Source: Kluyvera sp036759925 (GTDB taxonomy: Bacteria; Pseudomonadota; Gammaproteobacteria; Enterobacterales; Enterobacteriaceae). Taken from it: DNA of 64,000 nucleotides. The notes below the pieces were generated by a model. The model was not told where the DNA came from. It saw nothing but the letters and a program-made list of their open reading frames with translations, and did no database searches. Positions 16,138 through 25,065 of this stretch are shown here, in pieces. The position numbers and the translations under genes were made by a program. The stretch's first letter is position 1, and every line of letters starts with the position of its first letter. Location: positions 124,001 through 188,000 of the forward strand of contig NZ_JAPKIB010000002.1 in NCBI RefSeq assembly GCF_036759925.1, given 5' to 3'.

Positions 16138-16443
16138 ATGGATTTAGAAGAGCAAGTGATGGGCATTATTATTAATGCTGGCCAGTCGCGCAGCCTGTGC
16201 TACGAAGCGCTGAACAGCGCTAAAGCCGGTGATTTCGCCGATGCAGATGAAAAAATGGGGCAGGCGCAGCATTTTGCCCGCGAAGCGCATCGGGTACAGA
16301 CTCAACTGATTGAGGCTGATGAAGGTGAGGGTAAAACCAAAATGACGCTGGTGATGGTGCACGCGCAGGACCATCTGATGACGTCGATTCTGGCCAAAGA
16401 ACTGGTGGGCGAGCTGATTGAGCTCTATCGCACGCGTCATTAA
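16138..16443 (+). CDS. PTS system lactose/cellobiose-family EIIA
   Basis: A 101-residue helical phosphocarrier receiving phosphate from HPr. The active-site region VMVHAQDHLMTS gives His75 as the phosphorylated residue, and the conserved trimer-core Asp78 is present. GAGG precedes the start. It is the last gene of the IIB-IIC-IIA unit and is followed by a GC-rich hairpin before the lacI-type gene. Confidence 0.92.
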   Translation: MDLEEQVMGIIINAGQSRSLCYEALNSAKAGDFADADEKMGQAQHFAREAHRVQTQLIEADEGEGKTKMTLVMVHAQDHLMTSILAKELVGELIELYRTRH

Positions 16444-16451
16444 GCCTCTGT

Positions 16452-16477
16452 CTCCCCGGCCGTTTCGCGCCGGGGAG
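16452..16477 (+). terminator. GC-rich hairpin after the PTS operon
   Basis: CTCCCCGGC, 8-base loop, GCCGGGGAG gives a 9-bp stem starting 9 bases after the IIA stop. There is no clear T-run after it, so termination may be incomplete and the LacI gene may be partly co-transcribed. Confidence 0.5.
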
Positions 16478-16539
16478 TTGGCGAATACCTGAACGCATTT
16501 ATGTTAGTATAGGGAGAAAACCGTAATACAGACGACACC

Positions 16540-17502
16540 ATGCCTACTATTGATGATGTTTCAAAGCTAGCCAACGTTTCCCGTGCCACCGTTTCGCGCG
16601 TGCTGACGGGGACGCGTGGCGTTCGTGAAGAGAGCCGCGAGGCCGTATTACGCGCGGTGGAAGAGCTTAACTACCGCCCAAGCTTTGCGGCGCAGAACCT
16701 GGCGAGCAACACCTCGAGCTACGTCGGTATGGTGCTGCCCGCGAACGAAGCCGGGTTTAGCGCCACGCTGCTGCCGCAGCTATCGCAGGCGGTGAAAGCG
16801 CTGAATAAATCGTTGATCATTCAGTACGTAAACGACGCGGCTGAGCAGCAGGCTGTGGTGGAAAGTCTGCAGCATCAATGCGTTGCAGTCGTTACTCTGA
16901 GCCGTAACAGCGGTGATGTTGCGAGTAACGTGATCGCCTTCGATGCGTTTTCCGCGCAAGGCAGCGCCAGCCAGGGTTACAACTACGCGTTTGCCACCGA
17001 AAGCGCCTGCCGCTATGTGTTGGGCAAGGGGCATCGTAATATCGCGCTGCTGATGGACAATGAAAGCGATGTTGCCAGCAAGCAGATGCTCGACGGCTAT
17101 CGCAGCGTGCTGCAAAACTATTCGCTGCCGTTCAATCGTCAACTGCTGGTGATGGCTGACAACAATATTGAGCAGGCGCTGCTGACGCTTATCAATAGTT
17201 TCACTAAATACACGGCGATTATCGCCAAACGTGACTGTTACGCCGCCGAAGCGATGCGTTTATTACGTGAATTCAATATTGCGATCCCACAGGAAGTGTC
17301 GCTGGTGAGCCTTGAAGATTCTCCGCTGGCCTCGCTGGTTTATCCGCCTTTGACCTGTATCGCCTATCCGGTTGAACAACTGCTGGAGCACTGCGTTCAG
17401 CGTATTCGCGCATTAATTGATGGGCATTCTGTGTTTGTGCCGGAAGGGCGTGCGTTTACCGGGCGCCTGGTGGCTCGCTCATCGGTTGCGGATATCAGTT
17501 AA
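16540..17502 (+). CDS. LacI family transcriptional regulator of the sugar locus
   Basis: A 320-residue repressor. The helix-turn-helix is at the extreme N-terminus (TIDDVSKLANVSRATVSRVL), then the hinge helix (YRPSFAAQNLASNTS) and a periplasmic-binding-protein-like sugar domain (residues about 60-315). It follows the PTS operon by 96 bp. Two GGAAA-N4-TTTCC operators in the cluster fit its DNA-binding family. The inducer is probably a phosphorylated or free beta-linked disaccharide, by inference from the enzymes around it. Confidence 0.9.
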   Translation: MPTIDDVSKLANVSRATVSRVLTGTRGVREESREAVLRAVEELNYRPSFAAQNLASNTSSYVGMVLPANEAGFSATLLPQLSQAVKALNKSLIIQYVNDAAEQQAVVESLQHQCVAVVTLSRNSGDVASNVIAFDAFSAQGSASQGYNYAFATESACRYVLGKGHRNIALLMDNESDVASKQMLDGYRSVLQNYSLPFNRQLLVMADNNIEQALLTLINSFTKYTAIIAKRDCYAAEAMRLLREFNIAIPQEVSLVSLEDSPLASLVYPPLTCIAYPVEQLLEHCVQRIRALIDGHSVFVPEGRAFTGRLVARSSVADIS

Positions 17503-17604
17503 TCTTCGCGGTGCTGCCAATGCTCGCGTTTTCGCAAGACACTTCTTTACAGCACTAAACTGGCGGGCTCGCTAAGATACGCCTCGTACTATAACGAGGT
17601 CCTG

Positions 17605-18123
17605 ATGAGCGAATTTTTCCAGCGCCGCCGCGTATACCGCTGGCTACGCGAAATGATAGTGCTATTACTGTTGGCGGCGGTGCTGATGTGGGGCGTTGAC
17701 CGCTTCCGCAGCCCGACGTTGCCCGACACCTTCTCCGGCACGACCATGCAGACAATAGACGGCCAGCAGCTGGATTTCGCCGCGATGAGCGAGACCCGCC
17801 CGCTGCTGGTTTATGTCTGGGCGACCTGGTGCAGCATCTGCCGCTTTACCTCGCCGTCGGTTGAGAAGCTGAAGGAGCAGGGCGGCAACGTGGTGAGTAT
17901 TGCCCTGCGTTCCGGCGACGATGCGCGGCTGGCGACGTGGATGCAGAAAAAACAGCTGACCATGCCGGTGGTGAACGACGCGCGCGGTGAGCTGGCCCAG
18001 CGCTGGCAGGTCGAGGTGACGCCGACGCTAGTGGTTATCGACAAAGGCAAACCGGTTAGCGCGACGACCGGCTGGACGAGCTACTGGGGCATGAAAATAC
18101 GCCTGTGGTGGGCGGGTCTGTAG
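17605..18123 (+). CDS. Membrane-anchored thioredoxin-like protein (ScsD-like disulfide oxidoreductase)
   Basis: A 172-residue protein with one N-terminal TM helix (about 17-33, MIVLLLLAAVLMWGV) and a periplasmic thioredoxin fold. The redox motif WCSIC (YVWATWCSIC) and the cis-Pro motif EVTPTLVVID are present. It resembles ScsD of copper-stress scs operons, but scsABC are not adjacent, so its partner is unknown. A TlpA/DsbE-like reductase is the alternative. GAGG precedes the start. Confidence 0.8.
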   Translation: MSEFFQRRRVYRWLREMIVLLLLAAVLMWGVDRFRSPTLPDTFSGTTMQTIDGQQLDFAAMSETRPLLVYVWATWCSICRFTSPSVEKLKEQGGNVVSIALRSGDDARLATWMQKKQLTMPVVNDARGELAQRWQVEVTPTLVVIDKGKPVSATTGWTSYWGMKIRLWWAGL

Positions 18124-18210
18124 CCTTTCAACTATTGCGATATTGATAATAGTCTATTGCGATTTATACCATTTATGTAATCAGTCAACGGTCGTATCCT
18201 TCTTCGCATC

Positions 18211-18229
18211 ACGTTACCGAGCGTAACGT
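18211..18229. promoter_or_regulatory. Inverted repeat upstream of the DUF1471 gene
   Basis: ACGTTAC, spacer CGAGC, GTAACGT: a perfect 7-bp inverted repeat 23 bp before the DUF1471 start. It could be an operator or a leader hairpin; the binding protein is unknown. Confidence 0.4.
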
Positions 18230-18252
18230 CCCTTACCGAACAGGATACGACC

Positions 18253-18465
18253 ATGAAAACCCTTACCACGATTTTTGCTGCTTCCCTTCTCTCCGTTGCT
18301 GCCTTTAGCGCCTCTGCGCAAAGCGTCACGGCGACCGCCTCTACGCTGGACTCCGCTGAAGCGGCTATCGCGCAGAAAGCGAAAGAGATGAACGCCTCCG
18401 ACTACAAAATCACCAGCGCACGCATGGGCAACACCGTGACCATGAGCGCCGAACTGTACAAATAA
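18253..18465 (+). CDS. Small periplasmic DUF1471 (YdgH/BhsA/McbA-like) protein
   Basis: A 70-residue protein with a signal peptide (MKTLTTIFAASLLSVAAFSASA) and a single DUF1471 domain (VTATASTLDSAEAAIAQKAKEMNASDYKITSARMG). Family members such as BhsA and McbA are stress-induced envelope proteins. It is 15 bp upstream of the Old Yellow Enzyme gene, so the two are probably co-transcribed, suggesting an oxidative or electrophile stress response. Confidence 0.88.
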   Translation: MKTLTTIFAASLLSVAAFSASAQSVTATASTLDSAEAAIAQKAKEMNASDYKITSARMGNTVTMSAELYK

Positions 18466-18480
18466 GCGGAGGAAAACAGC

Positions 18481-19581
18481 ATGTTATTCAATCAATATTC
18501 TCTGAACGACCTGCCGCTGGCTAACCGTATCGTGATGCCACCGATGACCCGCTCTCGCGCCGGTGCCGGCGATGTGGCGACCGACATGATGGCCGACTAC
18601 TACGCGCAGCGCGCTAGCGCCGGGCTTATCATCAGCGAAGGCACGCAAATCAGCCAGCAGGGCCAGGGCTATGCCTGGACGCCGGGTATGTACTCTGAAG
18701 CACAGATTGCAGGTTGGAAAAAAGTGACCACCGCCGTGCATCAGGCGGGCGGGAAAATCTTCGCCCAGCTGTGGCACGTCGGCCGTGTTTCCCACAACGT
18801 TCTGCAGCCGAACGGCGCGCAGCCGGTCTCCTCTTCCGCAATTCAGGCCGAAGGCGTGAAGGTGTTTGTTGACGTGGAAGGCCGTGGCCCGGAAAGCGGC
18901 GTCGGTGCGATGGTACAGCATGATATGCCGCGCGCACTGCGTACCGATGAGATCCCGGCTATCGTCAACGACTATGCTCAGGCGGCGCGTAACGCCATTG
19001 CCGCTGGTTTTGACGGCATTGAACTGCACGGGGCGAACGGCTATCTGATTAATCAGTTTATTGATTCGCAGGCCAACCTGCGCGACGACGAATACGGCGG
19101 CTCGCTGCAAAACCGTCTGCGCTTTATGAAAGAGGTGGTAGCCGCAGTCTCTGAAGCGATTGGCAAAGAGCGCGTGGGGATTCGTCTCGCGCCGCTGACC
19201 ACGCTGATGGGCTCTCGCGATGATACGCCGGAAGCGACCTATCTGGCGGCAGCCAGCGTGCTGAGCGAGATGGGCATTGCCTATATTCATATTGCCGAAG
19301 CTGACTGGGATGATGCGCCGGTGATGCCCGCCGCGTTTAAAGAAGCGCTGCGGATTATCTTCCACGGCACGCTGATTTACTCCGGTAAATACACCAAAGC
19401 CCGTGCCGAAGAGGCGCTGGCAAAAGGCTGGGCGGATCTGATTGGCTTTGGCCGTCCGTTTATTGCTAACCCGGATTTGCCGCATCGTCTGGAGCATGAT
19501 TTACCGCTGAATGCACCGGTGAAGGAGCAGTTCTTCGGTGGTGGGAAGGCGGGGTATCTGGATTATCCGACGGTAGAGTGA
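18481..19581 (+). CDS. Old Yellow Enzyme family alkene reductase (NemA-related)
   Basis: A 366-residue FMN-dependent, NAD(P)H-using ene-reductase. Seen are LANRIVMPPMTRSRA, QLWHVGRVSH, the substrate-binding pair in GIELHGANGYLINQFID (HxxN form), the DEYGGSLQNRLRF loop, and GFGRPFIANPDL near the C-terminus, all in family order. Length equals NemA/PETN reductase (365), but the sequence is clearly divergent from E. coli NemA, so I do not use that symbol. GGAGG precedes the start. It is downstream of the DUF1471 gene. Its role is probably reduction of reactive electrophiles. Confidence 0.9.
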   Translation: MLFNQYSLNDLPLANRIVMPPMTRSRAGAGDVATDMMADYYAQRASAGLIISEGTQISQQGQGYAWTPGMYSEAQIAGWKKVTTAVHQAGGKIFAQLWHVGRVSHNVLQPNGAQPVSSSAIQAEGVKVFVDVEGRGPESGVGAMVQHDMPRALRTDEIPAIVNDYAQAARNAIAAGFDGIELHGANGYLINQFIDSQANLRDDEYGGSLQNRLRFMKEVVAAVSEAIGKERVGIRLAPLTTLMGSRDDTPEATYLAAASVLSEMGIAYIHIAEADWDDAPVMPAAFKEALRIIFHGTLIYSGKYTKARAEEALAKGWADLIGFGRPFIANPDLPHRLEHDLPLNAPVKEQFFGGGKAGYLDYPTVE

Positions 19582-19591
19582 TGGGTGCTGT

Positions 19592-19648
19592 CCCCCTCAC
19601 TCTCACCCTAACCCTCTCCCCACGGGGGAGAGGGCCGGGGTGAGGGGT
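19592..19648. repeat. CCCTAACCCTCTCCC-type intergenic palindrome
   Basis: A stem of ACCCTCTCCCC and GGGGGAGAGGGC type, with outer arms CCCCTCAC and GTGAGGGG, lies between the convergent ene-reductase gene and the gene at 19656. The same element is at 33089-33126. It probably also terminates both transcripts. Confidence 0.75.
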
Positions 19649-19655
19649 AATTCCC

Positions 19656-19937
19656 TTAAGCTACATCGTAAATACGCACGTCCGGCGCACCGTTCAGATA
19701 CGGCTTCAGCGCTTCGACCACGTCCTGAGTGAACAGGTCGCTGCTGAGGTAGGCCTGTGCCTGCTCGCGGGTGTTAAAGCCGTGCAATACCTGCACGTCT
19801 TCTTCGCGGATCAGCAGCTCTTTGGCCGTTGCTCCGGCGATGGTATTGAGGAATGGCGCTTTGTACTGCTGATAAACGCCCGCCGCGGCGGGACGGTTTT
19901 CGGGGCTGATATCGAGGGTGATTTGCAACCAGGCCAT
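19656..19937 (-). CDS. Small ABM/NIPSNAP-like protein of unknown function
   Basis: A 93-residue single-domain protein with no signal or TM segment. The pattern of short beta strands and helices (WLQITLDIS, LLIREEDVQVLHGF, then REQAQAYLSSDLF) resembles dimeric alpha-beta barrel proteins such as antibiotic-biosynthesis monooxygenase or YgiN-like quinol monooxygenases. I cannot assign a reaction. GGAG precedes the start. It is downstream of a LysR gene on the same strand. Confidence 0.65.
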   Translation of the reverse strand: MAWLQITLDISPENRPAAAGVYQQYKAPFLNTIAGATAKELLIREEDVQVLHGFNTREQAQAYLSSDLFTQDVVEALKPYLNGAPDVRIYDVA

Positions 19938-20038
19938 GATGTTCTCCTGTATTCATAGTGGCAGTTGGGTTGCCTGAATTATCAGCAGCCATGGCCACAG
20001 CCACAAATCAGTTCTTCTTGCGGTGCAGGATAGTTTTT

Positions 20039-20959
20039 CTACGCGGCTCCGTTTTCCGCCGCGATATCCGCCGTCAGCCAGTCGTGGAAAATACGCACTT
20101 CCGGGCGCATGACCGCATGCTGCGGCGTGACCAGATAATAGGACCAGGTGAGCGGCCAGCGATGGTCGGGGTGCAGCTGTGTGAGCTGCCCAGTGCTCAT
20201 CAACGCTTTCACCAGCGCATGGCGCACAATCGCCACGCCGCGCCCGCTCAATGCGGCAAGGATCACCGCCGAGGTGGAGTTGATATGCAGCCCGCTCTCT
20301 TTTGCTGCTGGGGCGTTTAGCGTGCTGAGCACCTCGTCCCAGCTGGGGAAATTAGCGCCGGGGTGTGGGGTATCGTCGTGAATCAACTTTTGCTGCGAGA
20401 GCCAGACGCCGCAGGCGGTTTTCTCCGGCGGCACCAGTCGTGGGTTACAGACCAGCACCGCTTCTTCATCCATCAGCCAGGTTTTATCCACACCCGGCCA
20501 ATCGCCCTGCCCGCAACGGATGCCGACGTCGGCCTCGCCGTGGGAGACATCCATCAGTTTTTCAGTGACGTTCAGGCGTAGGTCGATCGCATCATGCGCT
20601 TCAGAGAAGCGGTTCAGGCGCTCCATCAGCCAGTTCATCATCAGCACCTGCGAGGCGGTCACCACCACCACCGAACGCGCCCGGCGGCCCCGCAGTTTGT
20701 TAAGCCCGGACTCGAGCTTATCCAACCCTTGGGTGATGTCCTGCAGAGCTTCCTGCGCTTCGCTCACCAGCGTCAGCCGCTCTTTGCCGGAGCGCGTGCG
20801 ATGCAGCAGCGGGTGCCCAACCCAATCTTCCAGCGCCCTGACCAGTTGCCCCACGGCGGCGGGCGTCACGCCCAGCTCCTGCGCCGCGCCGGTAAAACTG
20901 CCGTGACGGGCGGTGGCTTCAAAGGCGTGCAGCCATTTGAGGCGGTTTAACGAACGCAT
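20039..20959 (-). CDS. LysR family transcriptional regulator (GcvA-like)
   Basis: A 306-residue regulator with an N-terminal winged helix-turn-helix (LKWLHAFEATARHGSFTGAAQELGVTPAAVGQLVRALED) of the GcvA subgroup and a periplasmic-binding-type effector domain from about residue 90. It is upstream of the 93-residue gene on the same strand and may control it or the nearby ene-reductase operon. The effector is unknown. Confidence 0.88.
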   Translation of the reverse strand: MRSLNRLKWLHAFEATARHGSFTGAAQELGVTPAAVGQLVRALEDWVGHPLLHRTRSGKERLTLVSEAQEALQDITQGLDKLESGLNKLRGRRARSVVVVTASQVLMMNWLMERLNRFSEAHDAIDLRLNVTEKLMDVSHGEADVGIRCGQGDWPGVDKTWLMDEEAVLVCNPRLVPPEKTACGVWLSQQKLIHDDTPHPGANFPSWDEVLSTLNAPAAKESGLHINSTSAVILAALSGRGVAIVRHALVKALMSTGQLTQLHPDHRWPLTWSYYLVTPQHAVMRPEVRIFHDWLTADIAAENGAA

Positions 20960-21015
20960 ACGGATTCCTTCTGGGGGATGATGGCTTCAGTATACGTTAT
21001 CGATAAAGATTTTCT

Positions 21016-21990
21016 TTAGTAGGTTACGTTGATGGTGACGGTGTCGGCGTAGGTATCGGGTTTGTAGTTAGCACCGGGAACGATGACAAAAATACTCTTG
21101 CTGACATCCAGCCCGGTGCCGACGCCCGATATCGTATTGGTGCTGATAATATTACCCCACACGACGCCATTGGTACCCGAGGTTGAGTAGAGCTGGTAAG
21201 GCACCTGATCGGTATTGCCGGTAGTGTTGCTTTTCATGTTACCACTGCCGGTTGTGCTGCCATTGGTCGTGGAGAGGCCGATGGAGTAGGGGGTTGTGTA
21301 GGTGCACGCTATCGTAAAAGAAGTGCTCCCAGGAATATTGGTCTGTGTATGGTCGATATCCGTAAGGTTGATATCTTTGGCCTTGCCGACGTTGCACTGT
21401 TTATTCACGGTGGCGGTAACATCAAAAGCAAAAGATCCCACGGTGGTCGTGCCGCAGCTGGAGACGGGTAATAGCAAATCGGTATTGGCGGTAATCTTTG
21501 CGGTTACTGACGAGTAGGAGTCCTTATAAGTCCCCGGCGGCGTGGTTTTTTGCCCTCCTGGAATTCTGCCGTAAATCGTAAAACTGCCCGTCGCGGGAGC
21601 GAGATTTAACCCCGTGATGCGCACGTAGGGATAGGTAGAGCCCGCAGCATCCTGATTTCCCCACGGGTTTACGCCCCCAGTATTCTGGTACAACTGATAG
21701 TTAAGCGTTGCACTTCCCGACGTTAGCGTCATCTTCCGCGTAGAGATTGTCGACGTGCCCGTTGCATAAATATTGAAACAGAGAGTGGCTGCCGTCAGTA
21801 GCTGCTCAAGAATGCCTCGGGTACAGGTATAGTCGAATTTGTTGTTCGTCTCGATATCCCCGGTGGTGAGCGGGCTGATTGCCGGAAACGTAATGTCAGG
21901 CTTCGCGGGGACAACGGTACAGGCCAAGGCGTAGCTCTTGAGGGGAAAAAAGCCGCACACTACCACGAGAATTATCACTTTTAACCACAT
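21016..21990 (-). CDS. Spore coat U domain pilus tip protein (CsuE-like, two domains)
   Basis: A 324-residue secreted protein, signal MWLKVIILVVVCGFFPLKSYA. Two spore-coat-U (SCPU) repeats follow: N-terminal about 22-165 (starting CTVVPAKPDITFP) and C-terminal about 175-324 (starting KQCNVGKAKDINLTDI, ending TYADTVTINVTY). The two-domain form is that of the tip adhesin CsuE of archaic pili, with an N-terminal binding domain and a C-terminal pilin domain. It is the last gene of the operon, 12 bp after the usher stop. Confidence 0.83.
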   Translation of the reverse strand: MWLKVIILVVVCGFFPLKSYALACTVVPAKPDITFPAISPLTTGDIETNNKFDYTCTRGILEQLLTAATLCFNIYATGTSTISTRKMTLTSGSATLNYQLYQNTGGVNPWGNQDAAGSTYPYVRITGLNLAPATGSFTIYGRIPGGQKTTPPGTYKDSYSSVTAKITANTDLLLPVSSCGTTTVGSFAFDVTATVNKQCNVGKAKDINLTDIDHTQTNIPGSTSFTIACTYTTPYSIGLSTTNGSTTGSGNMKSNTTGNTDQVPYQLYSTSGTNGVVWGNIISTNTISGVGTGLDVSKSIFVIVPGANYKPDTYADTVTINVTY

Positions 21991-22002
21991 GGGTTCAGCT
22001 CC

Positions 22003-24381
22003 TTATTGGCAGGTTAGCGGGCCAATCTGTGGGATATCCCGCGCTTTCTCCGGGTAGTCGAACTGTGCAGAGCAAGCGCCCGTGCTGGTGGTGACGCGCA
22101 GTGTGTTGTGCATGTCCAGCGTGTCGAAATAGACCATACCGTCAAATCCCAGCACTGCACGTTGCCCATGAGCGCTGGTCAGAACGGCCGTGGAGCCTTC
22201 TGGAATAACGTGGCCTTGTGCATCCTGCAGGATAATCAGCGCAGACTTCACGGGTTTGACGGTAAAATTCACCATGGCGCCGGAGCGATCGGCAGGGATC
22301 GCCATCGCGTTAACCGGATCGATCCGCATATTGGCGGGGAGATCTAACGGGTTAATGCTGATCTCATTTTCCTGATAGCTGTTAAGCGAGGTGACTAATA
22401 GCATCCCGCTGCTATTACTGATCCCGACAGGATTGTTCTGGAGTAGCACCGGAACGTCAGGAATGCCGTCGGTTGAAACCACGGCAAAACCGTTGCTGAT
22501 GGTCTGCGCCGCAAACAGACTTCCTCCCATCATGACCAGGGAACCATCAGCGCCGAGGTAGCCGGACTGGCTACCTGATAGCGTGCTATAGCCGCCGTAT
22601 ACTTTGCCATAACGCCCCAGATACCCCAGTTCACCCTGACCATTTTGCTGGGTATCCTGGCGATTAAGCGCCAGATTCCAGCCCCAACCACCATCCGATG
22701 GCTGCGCTTTACTGGCGTTCAGTGCATAGCTCATCTGGTCATTATTACGCTGTACGGTACTGCTGGCGCTGATATTGTTATCGAGGGATACGCTCAGCAT
22801 CAGGTAGAGGTTGCGGTCACGGCCGTTATCGACGTTCTGGTTCAGCCCAATATTGAGATAAACGCGATCGGTCAAAGACTTATACCAGTTCGCGTTGGCA
22901 TAGCGTTGGGTACTTTCACCGGGCGAACGGAACTGCAAATAGCCGAGGCTCATGCTGCCCAGTGTTTCGGTGCTGTAACCGACCACGGTACTCTGGTTCA
23001 ACGAAGGCGGCGCCTGTCCGTAACGGGTGGCGACATCGTGATAATCATTCATTGTGGCGATGGTCGCAGTGCTGAAGCTAAAGTGCCCGTTGTTCCAGCG
23101 ATAGCCCACGCTGTAGAGCAGGCCGTTTTCTCCGGCATCGGTGCTCATGGCGAGTGCGGTGGAAATGGTGCCGCTGCTGTTGCCAGGGATCCAGTCGCTG
23201 CTCACTCCCATATTGACCAGACTTTCGGTCGCTTCGCCGTGCGCACCTGCGGTAAAACCATTGCTGAAACCGTGTCGCCAGGTGCCGCTGAAGGCCGGTG
23301 TGCTCGCGTAGTCAAATGAACGATAGCCGTAATCATTGCGCACCACCCCGACCTCCGCCGACCATTCGGTAATGCCCTGACGTAAAAGCGACTGATCGTT
23401 ATAAAACGAGAAGTTTTGCACCGTGGTTTTGCCAAGCGCATCGGTCATGGTGACCTGAGCATTACCTGCACCATTGATACTGGGCAAGCTGTTAATCTCA
23501 AAATTCCCAGCCGGAACTTCGCCGTTGTAGTACTTCACGCCGTTCATATACAGCTCCACGCTGGAGGGCAGGGTGGCGGAGCCGAAAAATGAGGGGAGCG
23601 GCGTCGTGGGCGTGTACGGTTGAAGGCTATAGTCAGTGCCTACCTGTAGTCCGGCAATGCGGGTTGGGCGTGACCAGTTCAGCGCGCTGGTGAGCGTATC
23701 GCCGACGGTAACAGAGAGGATTTGGTCAGGAAAAGACGAGCGCCAGCTGGTGTCCAGCCGGGTCATCCCGTTGGCCTGACTGAAGTCATTGCTGTCGCTA
23801 CTATAGCGGGCAATCTGCGTGCTGCTCAGCACGCCCAGGGTATTGAAGGCGCGCAGTTCGGTATAGGCGCTGGCGTTGTTTTTTTCGTCCTGTTCCTGTG
23901 AGGCATACAGGTCGTAATTCAGCACCATCCCCCGCGAAGTGTTAGCTTTAGGGCTGGAGGTATCCTGTTGATTTAGCTGCGTGGTGCCCATATCCAGCTG
24001 AGAAAGCGGAGCCGTTAGCGCCAGCGTTTGCTGGTTAGCATCGTAGTCGACCTGTAGCTGCGGAATATCCTTCAGATTAACCGGGTCTGGCGTCTCGGGC
24101 GGAATTCTTAGGCCGATTTTACGTAGGCTATCAGCGCTGGCGTACAGGTTGTTATTGTCAAAGCCAAAGCGTGCAATCCCGATAGGGTTACGGTTCAGAG
24201 TGACGTCAAGATAGAGGTCGACCCCGACCAGGGTTTTCCCATCTGAAATCAAATCATCCTGCGGTGAATCAGAGGTTTTCATTTCCGCAGATGTGCTCCT
24301 TGCTAACAATAACACATTGATAAATATTAGAATTAATGTAAGGCGCAGTCCGCTATAGCGTTTGTACCGTTTTTTCGCCAT
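22003..24381 (-). CDS. Outer-membrane usher of archaic chaperone-usher pilus
   Basis: A 792-residue usher that assembles and secretes pilus subunits. A hydrophobic N-terminal signal (LTLILIFINVLLLARSTSA) is followed by an N-terminal chaperone-binding domain, a long beta barrel (NDYGYRSFDYASTPAFSGTWRHGFS and similar repeats), a plug-region motif GNFEINSLPSINGAGNAQV and C-terminal domains ending QIGPLTCQ. Family length (about 780-870) fits. Its start overlaps the end of the chaperone gene by 29 bases, indicating coupled translation. Confidence 0.88.
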   Translation of the reverse strand: MAKKRYKRYSGLRLTLILIFINVLLLARSTSAEMKTSDSPQDDLISDGKTLVGVDLYLDVTLNRNPIGIARFGFDNNNLYASADSLRKIGLRIPPETPDPVNLKDIPQLQVDYDANQQTLALTAPLSQLDMGTTQLNQQDTSSPKANTSRGMVLNYDLYASQEQDEKNNASAYTELRAFNTLGVLSSTQIARYSSDSNDFSQANGMTRLDTSWRSSFPDQILSVTVGDTLTSALNWSRPTRIAGLQVGTDYSLQPYTPTTPLPSFFGSATLPSSVELYMNGVKYYNGEVPAGNFEINSLPSINGAGNAQVTMTDALGKTTVQNFSFYNDQSLLRQGITEWSAEVGVVRNDYGYRSFDYASTPAFSGTWRHGFSNGFTAGAHGEATESLVNMGVSSDWIPGNSSGTISTALAMSTDAGENGLLYSVGYRWNNGHFSFSTATIATMNDYHDVATRYGQAPPSLNQSTVVGYSTETLGSMSLGYLQFRSPGESTQRYANANWYKSLTDRVYLNIGLNQNVDNGRDRNLYLMLSVSLDNNISASSTVQRNNDQMSYALNASKAQPSDGGWGWNLALNRQDTQQNGQGELGYLGRYGKVYGGYSTLSGSQSGYLGADGSLVMMGGSLFAAQTISNGFAVVSTDGIPDVPVLLQNNPVGISNSSGMLLVTSLNSYQENEISINPLDLPANMRIDPVNAMAIPADRSGAMVNFTVKPVKSALIILQDAQGHVIPEGSTAVLTSAHGQRAVLGFDGMVYFDTLDMHNTLRVTTSTGACSAQFDYPEKARDIPQIGPLTCQ

Positions 24382-25051
24382 TGACCGTAACTTCTAGCTT
24401 TTCTCCCTGGCTTGCGCCATTTGGTAATGCCCAGCGCATTGTCGAGCCGGGTAGGACATAGCCTAATAATCCGGGCGTGATATTTTTGCGGCTGCCCGAT
24501 GCCGTAATAAGAGTGACTTCAGAGAGTTGGGCGTGCCCATTGCCCTGATTATTCACCTCAAGAAATGCATCCCCGTTGCTGTGGCGTATCTGCCACTGTA
24601 ATTTTGCGAGGGTATTTTCGACGCCTGGAGGCTGGATAAAAACGGGTACGGAATAATGAAGGACAAACTGCAGGTTATTTTTCTTTGTGCTGGATAACGG
24701 CAGTTCGTTAATCGATAACCGATAGGCATCTTCAACCTTTGTGGGCGTACCGGTGCGGATCACGCGAATAAGCTGTTTACCGCCAGGCGGAATGGTCAGC
24801 ATCGGCGGGCTGATAACCAGCCCCTGTGAGGACGCGAGTTGGTCACCGTAGCCATTTTGGCTCCAGTGAAAGACGCGCACCTGCGCGTTGATAGGGCTAT
24901 CTCCTGAGTTGCTCAGCCAGATACCTTCCGCGCGCTGGGTTTGCTGCAAACTGAGAGTGACCGGACTCACCTGCAGGCCGCTAGCAGAGGCGTGAGCGCT
25001 GAAAAATGCTAGCCCAGACAGGCAGATAAGTGCACGCTTTTTCCAGTCCAT
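24353..25051 (-). CDS. Periplasmic pilus chaperone (CsuC/FimC-like)
   Basis: A 232-residue PapD-like chaperone. Signal peptide to about residue 22 (SAHASA), G1-type strand LQVSPVTLSLQQTQRAEGIWLSNSGDSPI, then the conserved IPPGGKQLIRVIR subunit-binding strand region with the Arg/Lys cleft residues and a second Ig domain. It follows the first pilin gene by 14 bp and overlaps the usher start. Confidence 0.88.
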   Translation of the reverse strand: MDWKKRALICLSGLAFFSAHASASGLQVSPVTLSLQQTQRAEGIWLSNSGDSPINAQVRVFHWSQNGYGDQLASSQGLVISPPMLTIPPGGKQLIRVIRTGTPTKVEDAYRLSINELPLSSTKKNNLQFVLHYSVPVFIQPPGVENTLAKLQWQIRHSNGDAFLEVNNQGNGHAQLSEVTLITASGSRKNITPGLLGYVLPGSTMRWALPNGASQGEKLEVTVNGEKTVQTL

Positions 25052-25065
25052 ATGCTATCCCTGAA

